64,000 nt of DNA from Diphasiastrum complanatum (Eukaryota; Streptophyta; Lycopodiopsida; Lycopodiales; Lycopodiaceae), in assembly GCA_029204225.1 (NCBI GenBank), contig CM055095.1, positions 34,435,078 to 34,499,077 on the forward strand. Direction: 5' to 3'. Under the pieces are notes generated by a model. It searched no databases. It worked only from the letters and a program-made list of their open reading frames with translations, and was not told where the DNA came from. Made by a program: the position numbers and the translations under genes. Shown here one piece after another: positions 44,761 to 56,621 of this stretch (positions are counted from its first letter, which is position 1; each line of letters opens with the position of its first letter).

Positions 44761-44877
44761 GGGTGCTGCTATGATGGATCCCTTGGCTGATCTTCACTTC
44801 TTATGCATACCAAAGGATCCACTCAAAAAGATTTACAAACTTCTCAAGTGATATAGTACCTTTCCAAGCTATTTTTT

Positions 44878-44886
44878 GAGGAGGAG
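44878..44886 (+). promoter_or_regulatory. Polypurine tract of copia J
   Basis: GAGGAGGAG directly before the 3' LTR. Confidence 0.85.
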
Positions 44887-45700
44887 TGTGAGAAATTGGC
44901 AAAAATCTAGCTTGGTATTTTTTATGATAGAAGTTTGTAAGTGAATCTCACATGTGTGGAGGATGTTCCCACGTGTGGAGAATTGTAAAGTAAATCAAAA
45001 TGTTTGATATAGGAGTCTCATAGAATTTCATAGTCAAGCATTTAGGTGTAGGATGTTGATAGGTCAAATTTGGCATAGATGGCAAATTATCCATTTCCAC
45101 TTGTAATGCCACTATTGAGCCAAAATAGAGTAGGAGGCCAAACTTGTGCCAATTAGAGTGTAGACAAGTGTAATGCTTTTGTTTGATGAAGTTTAAGAGG
45201 TCCAATAGGATTTAGAGGTGGAACCATGTGTGGTCCAATAGGAATTTGAGGTGTGCTTGAATATAGTCCAATAGAATTTAGAGGTGCATGGATCAATGGT
45301 CCAATAGGATTAAGAGGTGGAAAAGTGTGATCCAATCATAGTTAAGCATAGTGGTAGCTCATGAATCTGTACTCCTCATTTTGGATCTAATTGATTTTGA
45401 GATTGAGTGGATTTTGAGTGTCATTGAATTTCTAGCTTTCTCTCTCTACCCGAGAGCTCATGATGCTTTTTCTCTCTCTACCCGATGAGAGCAGCTTGTT
45501 TTTACTTAGAATACTTTTGGAACACTTCCCACACATGTGAGTGAGAGTTGGAAGTGATTGAATGCATGTAGTAGTGTGTTTTTGCCATAGAATCAAAGAT
45601 AGATCTTGAATCTCAATCTAGTCTTGATCTTGGTGCATCTACACACCTTAGGAGATCACAAGTACATGTAGTGGACAGTCCACACGTGTGAAATTCAACA
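44887..45700 (+). repeat. 3' LTR of copia J
   Basis: Same ends as the 5' LTR. It lacks about 12 bases present near 41086 of the 5' copy. Confidence 0.95.
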
Positions 45701-45705
45701 ACCTT

Positions 45706-47016
45706 TTGTGCCACAGTTCCGCCTTTGCAAAGTTAACACTCTCTACTGCAACATTAGCATCAAGCTTAAACAATCTACCTTGCTTAAAGCCTTTAGCTAT
45801 ACATTCATCATTTTAAAGGATGGAACAAACTCCATGCTTAGATTGTACATCAAGACCATTATCCATTAACTGGCCCACACTAAGCAAATTCTTGGTTAAC
45901 TTAGGAACATAAAGAACATTATCAAGATTCATCCTTTTGGATGATCCAACATACAATGGAATGGTTCCTATTCCACTTATCTTACATTCTTGACTACTTA
46001 CAGTATAGATTGATCTATGTAAATCATTGTAATAAGGTAAAGTGGAGAAAATGTCCTTTTGATATGTCATGTGGGGACTAGCCCCACTATCAATCCACCA
46101 AGAATCATTGGTATGTTGCACTTGGCAGATGGTGGTTTGTTGGAAACCATCAAGGATGACTCTTCATCCTCCTCTTCCTCCTGATGTGCAATGTTGTTTG
46201 CTCTCTTGTGCCTTCTTCTTCTTGAGACATTTTGATGCAAAATGTCCTTTTCTTTCCACAGAAAAAACATTTGTACTTGGACTTGTCTTTGATCTTGCCC
46301 TTTGAGCTTGAGGCCTCATCCTCCTCCTTGGTCTCCTTGAAGTGCTTCTTCTTGCCATTGGTCTTCTTCTTGCCTTTGAATGAGAAATTAGCTTTCTCAT
46401 CACCATCCTACAGAGAAATAGCATTCATTCTTGAATTGGTATGCATCATCCTACACTCTTTAGCCACTAATACACTATGTAGCTTTTCTATAGTGGGCAA
46501 AGTGTCTTGGATTGCAAAGCTTTGGACCAAATTTGTAAAGTCACTCCCTAGACCATTGAGGACAATATGAACAAGCTCACTATCTTGAATCTTCTCTCCA
46601 ATGGAAGCTAACTCCCTATTGAGAGACTTGATTCTGAGCACATAAACCTGTGCACTCTCATCACTTCTCTTCATGCTTTGCAGAATCTGATTCCTAAGCA
46701 TGAGAACCCTTGAAGTGTTACTAGACTCATAGATTGATATTAGAGATTCCCAAGCCTCTTTAGCTCTGGTACAAGCTGATACTTCTCTCAATAAATCATT
46801 GCTTACATTCATCTTCACACAGTGAAGTGCAAGCCTAGATTTTCTTTTGTATTTAGCTAACTCATGTGCACCTAGAGGTTCATCTTCCTCATCAAATAGA
46901 AACTCATAGAGATCTTGGAGAACCATGAGTGACTCCATCCTCACTTTCCAAATAGCATCATTGGTAGAATTTAATCTCTCACTAGCTTCTAGAAGGTATG
47001 CTCCAGCAGATCCCAT
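45706..47016 (-). pseudogene. Copia H Gag and protease
   Basis: The 202-codon frame from 47016 starts MGSAGAYLLEASERLNSTND and gives LHCVKMNVSNDLLREVS and ELVHIVLNGLGSDF. After a stop near 46408, the linker and a knuckle (about KCFFCGKKGHFASKC in mixed frames near 46240) lead to protease WWIDSGASPHMTYQKD near 46095 and YVPKLTKNLLSVGQLMDNG near 45880. Frames change at 46400, 46250 and 45813. It joins the integrase part across copia J. Confidence 0.85.
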
Positions 47017-47651
47017 CTTACTAGTAAGATTCTACACACAAGATATAGATTTGTTTGAACCTGAAACTCACAAAGGTTTCTAACTTGCAATGTTTCACTC
47101 AAATGTTGACTTCTAATCCAACAGATGGACTTGTAATCACAGTTCTAATTACAGTTCTATCACTCCCTCACAAAGCTGGAATGAAGATAAGATGAAGTGA
47201 AAACTACTCTCAAGCAAATCTTGCCAATCTTGGTTATTTTTGGACAATAACTGACTCTCTCTCTCTCTCTCTTTCACTTTGATGTACTTTCAAGACCTGG
47301 TTTCCACTTTAAGAAGGTTTGAAATAAGCCTAGGTTAATTAGTTCTCATGAAACAAACTCAATACTAATTAATGGCAAGTGATCTTGGTAGCTTATACTA
47401 GGATTTGCACTAAAAATTACATCAAATTGACACCAAATGAAATTACAGTGATCCAATGAATATGGGATTTTAAATGCTGGTTCAAAGATGCCCACATGTG
47501 TGAACAATATGAACTTTGATCCTGAAAGAGTTTGGGATCAAATCCCCTCACCAAAATCTGGATACCAGCTCGCCCTTCCAATACTAGCTTTTTGCACCAA
47601 AACCTACTAAAACTGGATTAGTTTCAGACAGTGATCAATAACCTTGTACTT
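47017..47651 (-). other. Copia H leader
   Basis: Untranslated stretch between the primer site and Gag. Contains a CT microsatellite near 47250-47275 and cacatgtg at 47493-47500, about 170 bases from the primer site. Confidence 0.6.
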
Positions 47652-47664
47652 GGCTCTGAGACCA
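47652..47664 (-). promoter_or_regulatory. Primer binding site of copia H
   Basis: TGGTCTCAGAGCC on the minus strand, one base different from the usual TGGTATCAGAGCC, directly against the LTR. Confidence 0.8.
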
Positions 47665-48352
47665 TGTGAAAAGTACAGTACTAAGGACCATAAATGGATC
47701 TTTGAATGATCCACAAGGTTGATTTTGTGCTTGTTAAACAATCTATCAGATACAAGTCATCAAAAAACAAGATCTAGTTTAGCAGCTTGATAGAAAACAA
47801 GTAGAGACAATCAAAGCATTGATCAAAAACTATAATCCAACTCCACACGTGTGGAAATGAGGCTGTAGTATGGCCTGTAGACAATTTTTAGAATGTGCCA
47901 AAGCTGGGTTTCATTGGAATCAGAAGCAATCACCATACAATGAGAGAAAACTCGAGTTTCTCCTTGAGGCTCCAAAAAGTTTCTATCTCCTCACTATGGA
48001 GAATGAGAATACATAGTAAAAGACACTTCCTTTGCTAAGTTAGGTGAAAATCCAGCATTTAATAAGGAAGTAGACTCAACTTTCTTGCCCTAATGTGAAA
48101 ACCCTAGCCTAGATCCAAGAGTCATGCTTGGTAGGTGCATGGTAGGTACAAATCTCATCATAAATCATGGTCTAGATCCTACAAAGTAGGAATCACTACC
48201 AAATGGACACAACCACTCCTCTTGACTCGTGGTAACCTACTTTAGGTGTGAATGTACAAGTGGCACTTTGGCCATTCAAGTAACCAACAAACAATATTGA
48301 CAAAATGTACAATATTCTACATGGCTAGATTTGCTAATGTAGGCAATTCACA
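47665..48352 (-). repeat. 5' LTR of copia H
   Basis: 688 bases, starts TGTGAATTGCC and ends TACTTTTCACA on the minus strand. Contains TCCACACGTGTGGA at 47841-47854. The partner LTR is missing because the element is cut near 40079. It abuts gypsy G2 coding sequence at about 48360. Confidence 0.85.
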
Positions 48353-48359
48353 TTTCAAG

Positions 48360-48911
48360 ATCAATTTTTGCTGATCCGCCTGGGTAGTGATTTGTCTGGT
48401 TGGCCCCTCATTAGGTATTCAACTATGTCGGCATCCCATTCCGATACTGTGTGAATGTAAAATAAGGTAGCATTGGGTAGCTCATCATCGGGTGGGGTTG
48501 CAACCTCCTTCCCTTGATACGTGATACATGATTTGCCATGTAGTGTTGTTTTCCCTTGCAAACCACTATCCAAAAGTCAAACTCTAACAATAGAAGTAGC
48601 CATTGAGTGATTCTCCCTGTCTTGCAGGTTTTGTTAACAAGATAGAGCAAGGGTTGATGGTCCATATAAAAGACAAAGTGTGTGGCCATCAAGTAATGCC
48701 GAAACTTCTTAACCGCATATATCATTGCTAGTGCTTCCCACTCTGTAGTTGAATAATTCATTTCTATATCACTGAGCTGTCGGCTTGCAAATCGGATCTG
48801 AAAATCCTTTTTTTGTTCTCATAGCTGGGTTAAGACTGCTCCAACTGCATACTTCGATGTGCCCGTATGCACATGAAACTCAATGGACCAATTGGGTGGC
48901 CGTAAGATTGG
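48360..48911 (-). pseudogene. Gypsy G2 RNase H region
   Basis: Minus strand: PILRPPNWSIEFHVHTG near 48890, then YSTTEWEALAMIYAVKKFRHYL near 48750. YMDHQPLLYLVNK and MANHVSRIKG follow. Typical gypsy RNase H with the E of TTEWEAL in place. The tail (DDELPNATLFYIH) ends near 48363 at copia H. A stop or frame change lies near 48570. Confidence 0.85.
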
Positions 48912-49648
48912 TGTCAAAAATGGTGAACTCTTGAACTTTGCCACGACGTGAAGTGAAGCGACATGAAGTGAAAGTTGAATGGCGAACAAATCACGAAAGT
49001 CAACGGACCTAAAAAATCCTAAGACACGAAGTGAAGCAAAACTCGAAGGTTGAATGATTCACGAAAGTCAAACATGCCTCCAGGACCAAAAGGCACGACA
49101 TGACACGAAACGAAAAGAAAACGAAGGAAAATCTTTCGCGCTGCCAACTAGCAGCTCAACGGGCATGGAATTTTGAACTTCATGCTCAGCTGAAACAGTC
49201 AACAATGACAAAGAGTAACTAACTAGTTGATTAGTGTTAACTACTCTTGTAATTTTCTATTTAGCTATCTTGTAAACTCCACACAGTAGAGATATAAACT
49301 AGTTTTTCTGGATCAACATTGACATTGAGAGTGTGCGTGAGTAGAGCAAAAAAGAAAAGAATAGAAACAAAATAGTTGTGGACAAAAGTCTGGCCAACGA
49401 GCAGAACACAGCGAAAGAGCAGAGAGCCAGGCCGCCAATGAGCGAGACACTGACCATCTTGCTCTAAAAATCAAACTGATAATACAGTTGCTCTATCTTG
49501 TGCATCTCCTTGTTTTTCGCCATCTTGATTGCTAGAATGATTTCTGTCCTATGATCTGTAGTCGCGTGTCTAGGATCCTGCAAGCTTCCGCATAAGAAAA
49601 TTCAAAAAGAAACAAATGTGTTCGTGATACAAAAACCCGTTCGCGACA
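48912..49648 (+). repeat. 5' LTR of copia D
   Basis: 737 bases, starts TGTCAAAAATGG and ends CGTTCGCGACA. The inverted sequence recurs, truncated, at 59652-60208, so D and the E2 element belong to one family. Confidence 0.85.
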
Positions 49649-49661
49649 TGGTATCAGAGCC
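49649..49661 (+). promoter_or_regulatory. Primer binding site (tRNA-iMet), copia D
   Basis: TGGTATCAGAGCC directly after the LTR. Confidence 0.85.
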
Positions 49662-49712
49662 TACATGTTATGACTACTGATATCTGAGGAGTGATTTTCT
49701 AAACAACACAAT

Positions 49713-50163
49713 ATGGCTACAACGATCCAGACAAGAGTAGCAATCAGTCTTGATGGCGCAAACTACAGGATATGAAAATTCAAAATCAAAACAATTCTCA
49801 AGGACGAAGGCTTATGGTCGGTGACCGAACTCCCAGAGGTGCAGCCTCTAGAGGGAAACCTGAGGAGAGCTGAATGGATCAGAAAGGATGAGTGTGCAGA
49901 TTGAAGACTGCGAAACAGCCATGCCGCATGGGAGAGATTAAAACAGAAGTACGAAGTGAGTACCGCAGCTTTAGTGATGCATCTTCACAATCAGCTACAA
50001 TCCATACGATGGGATGGCAACCAGTTAGACCAGCACATTGAGAAGATCAGAACGATCTTTGCTCAACTCGCTGCATCAGGACAAGAGCACCAGGTCCCAG
50101 CACCACAACAACCGATGTACTTTATGAAGTCTCTACCTACGTCCTATTTGAAAATCCTATAAT
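49713..50163 (+). pseudogene. Copia D gag, truncated
   Basis: Starts MATTIQTRVAISLDGANYR, then a stop; KFKIKTILKDEGLWSVTEL and AAWERLKQKYE follow after another stop. The last frame (49956-50162) reads HLHNQLQSIRWDGNQLDQHI. Ends abruptly at the gypsy G2 reverse transcriptase near 50163, so 3' parts and any target duplication are lost. Confidence 0.8.
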
Positions 50164-51560
50164 AGTTAGCATGACCCATAAAGATATAGACCTCGCGGAT
50201 CATTCTTGGTGGTGGTAGATCAACAATGATTCTGATTTTTGATAGGTCTGTGGCAATCCCATGTCTAGACACTATATGGCCCAGAATCAAGCCATGGGTA
50301 ATCCAAAATTGACATTTTTTTTGGATTCAAGAAAATTTGAAATTCACGACATTTTTGTAGCACCTTCTCCAGATTGGATAAGTGTTCAGAGTTTGCTCCA
50401 TGCATGCACAGATTGTCCAAGAAAATTTCCAGAAATATCTGCAAATACTTTTTGAATGCCGCCTGCATGACTCACTGGAAGGTGCTTGGGGCATTACAAA
50501 GTCCAAATGGAATCACCTTATAGGCATAGGTTTCTCATTCTGTGGCAAATGTTGTCTTATGCTAGTCTTGGGGTGCTATCTTCACTTGATTGTAACCACT
50601 GAAGCCGTCTAAAAACTGTAGGCTGCGGCTCTAGCTACTCTATCAATGACACTTTCCGTAAAGGGCAAAGGGAAATGATCCTTTTTGGTGACTGCATTTA
50701 GCGCCTTCAGATTCACACAAATTCGCATTTTGTCATTCTTCTTGGGTACTATAACTATCAGCGATACCCATTCAGTGTGCTCGATTTCGTAAATAAAATC
50801 TGCATCTAATAGATTCTGCAACTCTTGTTTGATCAGTCTGTATAGTTTGGATTGCACCAGTAATAACGACTCACCTTGGGGACTGCTCTATCCACCAAGG
50901 GTATGGTGTCTTGGACTACCATTGGTGGAATGATCTTCAAATCATTGTAATACCAGGCAAAACAGTCCTTGTACTCCACCAACAATGATCGTAGTCTTTT
51001 GAATTGTGTGGGCATTAACTGCTCTCCCACGTATACAATCTTTTCTTCTTCATCTGGCTCGGCAAGGTTCATGGGTTGTATTCGCGCAGGTCCCTCAAAG
51101 ACTTATTCCATTGGTGCCTGACTTTGATCAGATTCTCGCTGGGCTTGTGGCATCATAATTATCACGTCGTCCAAGGTGTAATCCTTTAAGGTGTTAGGCA
51201 TCTCGTGAATTGGTGCTCGTCGAGATTCCTCCTTCAGCATATTGATCTTAGTCCAACTGGTCATCTATTGATTCTTCGTCATCAAAAAGAGGATGACATT
51301 GTATCAGAGTTCATTCTGATTGACTTCAAGGAATCCAATACCTTTTTCTTGTCCCTTCTTGTCATATGGGTGGACTTGTTGTCTTTCTTTGGAGCTGGTG
51401 TGACATTCACCTCGTGGTTGCAAATATCAACATCCACTGTAGCTATAGCTTCTTCAGGTAGATCACTCCATCGGATCACCTGGTCATAGTGTTGTTTCAA
51501 TTGGTTCTTCTTGTTCGCAGGTGCCTTTGGTGGATCTATCCTTGAAACTTTCACCATAAC
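50164..51560 (-). pseudogene. Gypsy G2 reverse transcriptase
   Basis: Minus strand from about 51072: EQLMPTQFKRLRSLLVEYKD and CFAWYYNDL. Then comes ELQNLLDADFIYEIEHTEWVS near 50840, VIVPKKNDKMRICVNLKALN near 50740, IPFGLCNAPSTFQ near 50500 and FLDNLCMHG near 50410 (catalytic DD has become DN). HGLILGHIVSRHGIATD follows near 50260. Frames shift at about 50610 and 50470. The region above 51072 is linker. Confidence 0.85.
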
Positions 51561-52980
51561 ATATTTTTGGGTGATTGAGCTGGTAATCTCTTAATTCCAT
51601 AGCGATCTGGGTCCATATGCTGTAGGACTTGCTCATCAGTCAGCTCAGTCTCCTTGTTGTAAGTCAGAGCATGTTGCCAAGGGACTAAGTCATCGTCCAC
51701 TGGGTTCTCAATAGATTCTGTTGATAGCCATGCTATGTTTATCATATTCACTTTAAATGTAATTGGTGTGTCCATGGTATAACACTTGGGTGAAGATGTG
51801 TTGGGTTCAGGATCTGATTCATATTGACATGCTTGGCAGTCAATCGTTGCTAATGCATCCGTCCATATCGACATCCATCTCTGAATCATAGTGACCACCC
51901 TTGGCTTGCCTTGGGCGATCTATCGTATGATCCGTCATCAACGTTGGGTGCAATAGGTTTTACCGCCCATGTGGTTGGATCGACCTTCATAGCTTGTTCT
52001 CTGTTTTCAAAGGTGAGTTTTCCCATACCCCAGTTGTGAACTATTTGCGTAGTCCTCAACCATGGCCTTACCAGAAAAACATGGTATGCAGATGGGAACT
52101 CAGGAATGTCCATTACTACAAAAGTGATTAAAAATTGCATGCCTGCTATTAGGAGTATAGGGGGTTGGACATTAGTCGTTTGATCCCTCATCCTCTTCCC
52201 TGATGGCATTCTCCATGGCTTCTTGCAAAGTAGCATACTGCTCCTGTCGTTTCAGTTCTCTGTTGATGCTACGTGGTAACCCCGCAAAGAACCACATGAC
52301 CACCGCATGATCGAGAGTTAGGGTTGCACTGCACTCGGTTCGTAGATGTTTGACCTGCTCAGTATAGTCCTTGACCCTTTCTTTTTTTTCCATCTTGAGC
52401 AAGAGAAATGGGTCTTCTAGAAACTTCCTTGGTGTAAAGCGCATGATGAGAGCCACTTTAACTGCTTCCCAGGTGGATTTTTCTTCCTTTAACAAATTGA
52501 AAAACCAATCTTGAGCCACTGCTACTAGGGACATAGGAAATAGGATCAACTTCTCTACAGGTGTCCGATCGGAATGGGATCTGATGATCCGTTGTATTTT
52601 GGTATCTCCATCCGAGGCGCTTTTCGAACTGCTTGCAAGGGAGCTATAGGTACAAGTTGACCCATTGGATCCATTGGTGCTAGTTCCGGTTCTGCCTCTT
52701 GTTGTGCAGCTACTATTCTGGGAAGGTGTGGTGCTTGATTCGCTGTCCTTCTTGCTACTGATCGTCCATATCTCAGATTCATTCGATGATAGAACCCAGA
52801 GTGATTGGATCTTGCTGATACAGTTGGATGCAATCTGGATCTTGAGGATCCGATCAATCTGATTGGCCGAAAGTGAAAAATTTGTCCCCTAACAGTGTTT
52901 TTTCCTTGATAACTTTTTACTCCTTGCATTGATTGACCTGAGATTTTGATAGTAGCTAGATCTAGTGCAGATCTTTCCAT
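51561..52980 (-). pseudogene. Gypsy G2 Gag and protease region
   Basis: From 52980: an N-terminal stretch ending RMEIPKYNGSSDPI. Then the Retrotrans_gag core AQDWFFNLLKEEKSTWEAV ... RFTPRKF, KVKHLRTE-like and MWFFAGLPRSINREL (52549-52172). Next comes a protease tail VVMDIPEFPSAYHVFL and RPWLRTTQIVHNWGMGKL near 52080. The frame 51898-51551 is a linker without a clear domain. No CCHC knuckle was found. Frame breaks lie near 52550, 52200 and 51890. Confidence 0.8.
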
Positions 52981-53990
52981 TGATCTAGTTTGCGAGGGTT
53001 GGCTGTGCGAGGGCTCTTTAACTGTTTTTCAATAAAAAAACCTTGATATCTCTTTGATTACTAGGACTGCTCTCGCAGGGTTCACAGGAGCTTTGTCAAA
53101 GGTAGATCTGACATTAAGTATTATTTCACTGTTTGCGAGGGTTCCAAACCACTAATTTGGCTTGATCTTCACCAATAATCAATACTAACTCTCGCAAGCT
53201 TCATCATCAATAGAAATTAACATTCTGAATCGATTAGAGTGGTTTGCAAGAATTCTTTTGGAAGGATTTGCTGGATCTTCACTTTTTAGTAACTTTTTAG
53301 CAGTTAAACCCAATTTTTTGCTCACTGGAATCAAACTAACTCTCGCAGACTCTTTTATGTCTTGGTCTCACTGAGATGGAACTTCAGAGTTCTCTGCAAG
53401 GGTTGTTGACCACTAAAATTGAAAATTTTAGTGTTTGCAAGGGTTCTTTGGTATTTTCCCATCTTTTTTCACTGAGAACTCTCGCACAGGCACTTAAACA
53501 GTGAACTAACTCTCGCAAGCTTCTCTATGCCCTGGGCTTAATGAGATGGAACTTCAAGGAGCTCTGCGAGAGTTCTTATGAAGATTTGAATTTTTTTGGT
53601 TTTTTTACAATGATTTTTTGAATTTTTATGGATTTTTCTCTAATTTTTGCAATCTGCTAGGAACTAACTCTCGCAGGCTTCTGTGCAGGTCTGGGACAGT
53701 ACCATGGAGCTGCTGCCAGTCATGCAAGGGTTATCTCTCACTGGTTTTGGAGAAAACAAAATCTGATGAGAAATTTGGCTCTTTTTCCCTCCAAAATGCA
53801 GATTGGTGTGTTTTTTGGAGTTTCTCAGGTTTTGGTTTGGATGTCAAGCCCTTAGAGGCTGTTCAGGGCCTCCTCTACACTCTCACACCTCCTCCACTAG
53901 CTGGGAATAGTCCAAACACAAGAAAATGTAGAAACTAACTCTTCCTACCCCAAAATCCACCTAAAACTACTCAAGCAAGAAATAACTAAA
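52981..53990 (-). repeat. Gypsy G2 leader with alternating CTCGCAA motifs
   Basis: Non-coding upstream of Gag. About a dozen short motifs alternate in direction: tttgcgagggtt type (52991, 53130, 53434) and aactctcgcaagcttc type (53187, 53507, 53665). They could pair into many small stems. No LTR end was recognised at 53990. Confidence 0.6.
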
Positions 53991-54015
53991 ATGCGGCTAT
54001 ACTAATTAGTGAAAA

Positions 54016-54228
54016 CCTATCCCCTTTTTACATGCTCGAACCAAGCACATCGAAATACATTATCATTTTGTTTGAGAGAAAATTCTTGGTGGAGCCATTG
54101 ATCTTGTTTTCTGTAAATCTGAAGATCAAATGGCAGATATTCTTACTAAGTCATTGGGTAGATGTAAATTTGAAAAGTTTGGTACTCTACTAGAAATAGA
54201 AGAATGCAATTTTATCATTGAGGGAGAG
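54016..54228 (+). pseudogene. Copia K: last part of RNase H
   Basis: HARTKHIEIHYHFV, one stop, EKILGGAIDLVFCKSEDQM, then ADILTKSLGRCKFEKFG. The standard copia C-terminus, followed by purine tract GAGGGAGAG and an LTR. Nothing of the element remains upstream. Confidence 0.85.
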
Positions 54229-54477
54229 TGTTAGAAATCAATGATAAACTTCATTGTTACACTTCTTAATTACATTTTACGATGTACTTTATTATTGACT
54301 ACTTTTACTAGTTGTAGGACAGTCTAGAGGTCTACTCTTAGGCTCTCTCTATGAAGGTTCACGGTTTATATGTACATTTTACATTCAGTATAAAGTCAGT
54401 GTGATTGAGTGATATTGTGTGTTCTTCTTCGTCTCCCTGTTTGGTGATTGCTTATGGTAAATGCTTGATGTTGCATA
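54229..54477 (+). repeat. 3' LTR of copia K
   Basis: Starts TGTTAGAAATC after the purine tract; right end placed at ...GATGTTGCA where minus-strand copia E1 begins. About 249 bases. No partner LTR in the window. Confidence 0.65.
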
Positions 54478-54479
54478 TC

Positions 54480-55805
54480 TGATTATTGACAAGGAGCAGT
54501 CGAATGCTTGTCATCTTCAGCATTGGCGAATACGTGTCAAAATAATCGACTCCGTACCTTTGTCTGTAGCCCTTTGCGACAAGCCTTGCTTTGTAGCATC
54601 CAACAGTGCCATCTGATGTCATATTTCTTTTGTATACCCACTTGCAATCGACGATCTTTTTATTTTTGGGCAGCGGCTCTAGTGTCCATGTCTCGTTTTG
54701 TCTCATTGATTTGATCTCCTCTGACATTGCCGTTGGGTTGATTTTTTGGGTTCGATTCATCGTTGTTTGAATATTTACGATTTGTGGGATTGATCTTCGG
54801 CTTCCTGCTGCTCTAGAGTTTGGGGCTCAGCATTCTGATTTGATGTTTGTCCTCGATCTCCCTCTTGAATTGGCAGCAATGTGAAGATCTCATGGCCTTT
54901 TTCATCCTTTAGTCTAGGGAATGTGGACTCATCGAACTTCACATCTCTACTCAAAATGACCTTCTTCGTGGTTGGATTGTAGAGTCTGTACGCTTGTGAT
55001 TTGTTCAAGTATCCGACCATGATTGTCTACTTTGATTTGTCATCGAGTTTGTTTCTATTTTCTTTTGGAATGTGCTTGTATGCTGCACATTTGTATACAT
55101 GCACATATGACAAATCAGACTATCTACCTGTCCACATTTCGTACGGTGTTTTGTATCCAAAGCTGTCGTTGTTGATTTATTCTGCAGTTGTACTACTGCA
55201 GCTATTATTTCAGCCCACAATTGACTTGGAAATCGAGCCTGTGCTATCATGCATTTGGCTCCTTCGATTAGCATCCTGTTTTTTCTTTCTGAGACACCAT
55301 TATATTTGGGTGTGTACGCAGGAGCGAATTGATGCTCTATTCCATGTTCTTGGCAGAATCTAAAAAATTTTGCGCTCTTGTACTCACCTCCATTATCAGA
55401 TCTGATGATCTGAATCTACTTTGAGGTGCGTCTCTCTGCAAATGCCACGAACTTTTTGAAAGAGTCAAACACTTTAGATTTTTTCTTTAGGTAGTAGATC
55501 GTTGTCATCCAGTTGTAGTCATCAATGAACGTCAGAAAATACCTCGATCTTGAGAGCGAATCAACTTTCATTGGTCCACAGACATCTGAGTGGATGAGTT
55601 CAAGAACTTCTTTACTCTCTTTCCCTCATGTGTGAATGGATTCCAATGTTGTTTGCCTTTTTGACAAGCATTACAAAACTCAGTATCAGGTCTAGATATC
55701 TTCAGATCTGTGACTAAGTCTTTCTTGCTCATGTCGTAGAGGCTCCTCATGTTCGTATTACTAATGCAAACTTTGTTACTCTGGAATGCAATGCAGGTTT
55801 GCATT
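54480..55805 (-). pseudogene. Copia family E, copy E1: integrase and RT start
   Basis: Minus strand: NMRSLYDMSKKDLV and CNACQKGKQHW (zinc site, from about 55750), a broken IN core, then CMIAQARFPSQLWAEI near 55250. VGYLNKSQAYRLYNP and LSRDVKFDESTFPR follow near 54990, then RT CKWVYKRNMTSDGTVG and YFDTYSPMLKMTSIRLLL (to 54490). The same segments exist in E2 with small differences. Both ends are cut. Confidence 0.85.
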
Positions 55806-56621
55806 TATGTTTATGGTCCTGGAATGACTGCTGAAAGTTCATGCAAACTTGAGGCAGATGGTTGTTTCAAATGAGTGGGTATAAAGATGGGCATCACAAG
55901 AGCCCAAGGGCATGAGATTCAAGTTGATCGTGCTCTCGACTTCATTTTGGGATTCCACAAAATAACAATATCATAAAGATTTTATATAGGAATCATATTT
56001 TCGAACCTTCAAGCCAATTGAGCAAGTATGACCATAGGACAATTGAACCACGGCTTGTGGGTCCCTCGTCTCTCTCTTCTAATTTCCACCTCCATCCATT
56101 TTTGGTCTTCCAAAGGCATGTGTCTTAGGAGAGTTTCTTTGTTTGCCATGCCAAACTTTTGTAGCATGAATATGTCATGTGATAATATGTGTGGGACATG
56201 TACTCTCATTAGTCTACAAAACAGTTACAATGTTTGTTAAGGACGTGTTTTGGACAAGCACAAAAGAGAGAATAAAAACTTGCGAGAACTGGAAACTGCA
56301 TGATAAATGTGAGTCTTACCGATTTATGGAATGCAGGGCCAATATCAGTTCAGCTTCTTGTGATCTGTTTACTTCTATGAAGCTTCATTCCACTCTCACA
56401 TGTCGAGCCCTGTTTGTCGAAAATTTTGGTTGTACTCAATAAAAGTCAGAACATTAACAAAGAAAGCTCCAGGAAACAAATTGCTTTATCATATTCATCC
56501 ATGCCTGCACTATGTGGTTTCCATCCCATATGATGAATTTTTTGTTTGATAGGTGAATCCATTTCTAGTTGTGGAGTAGTTCTTGTTCAAACTTTGAATT
56601 CATGTCCCTCCACACTGGACC
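55806..56621. other. No gene recognised
   Basis: Mixed composition; small frames on both strands without known domains. Confidence 0.35.

Larger units (their letters stand above)
40605..45700 (+). mobile_element. Young non-autonomous copia J (gag-protease type)
   Basis: 5096 bases; LTRs 40605-41431 (827) and 44887-45700 (814) differ by roughly a dozen substitutions plus one indel of about 12-13 bases near 41086. Target duplication ACCTT at 40600-40604 and 45701-45705. Primer site, purine tract and one long frame are intact, but RT and RNase H are absent and integrase is gutted. It would depend on enzymes from a related copia. Confidence 0.95.
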
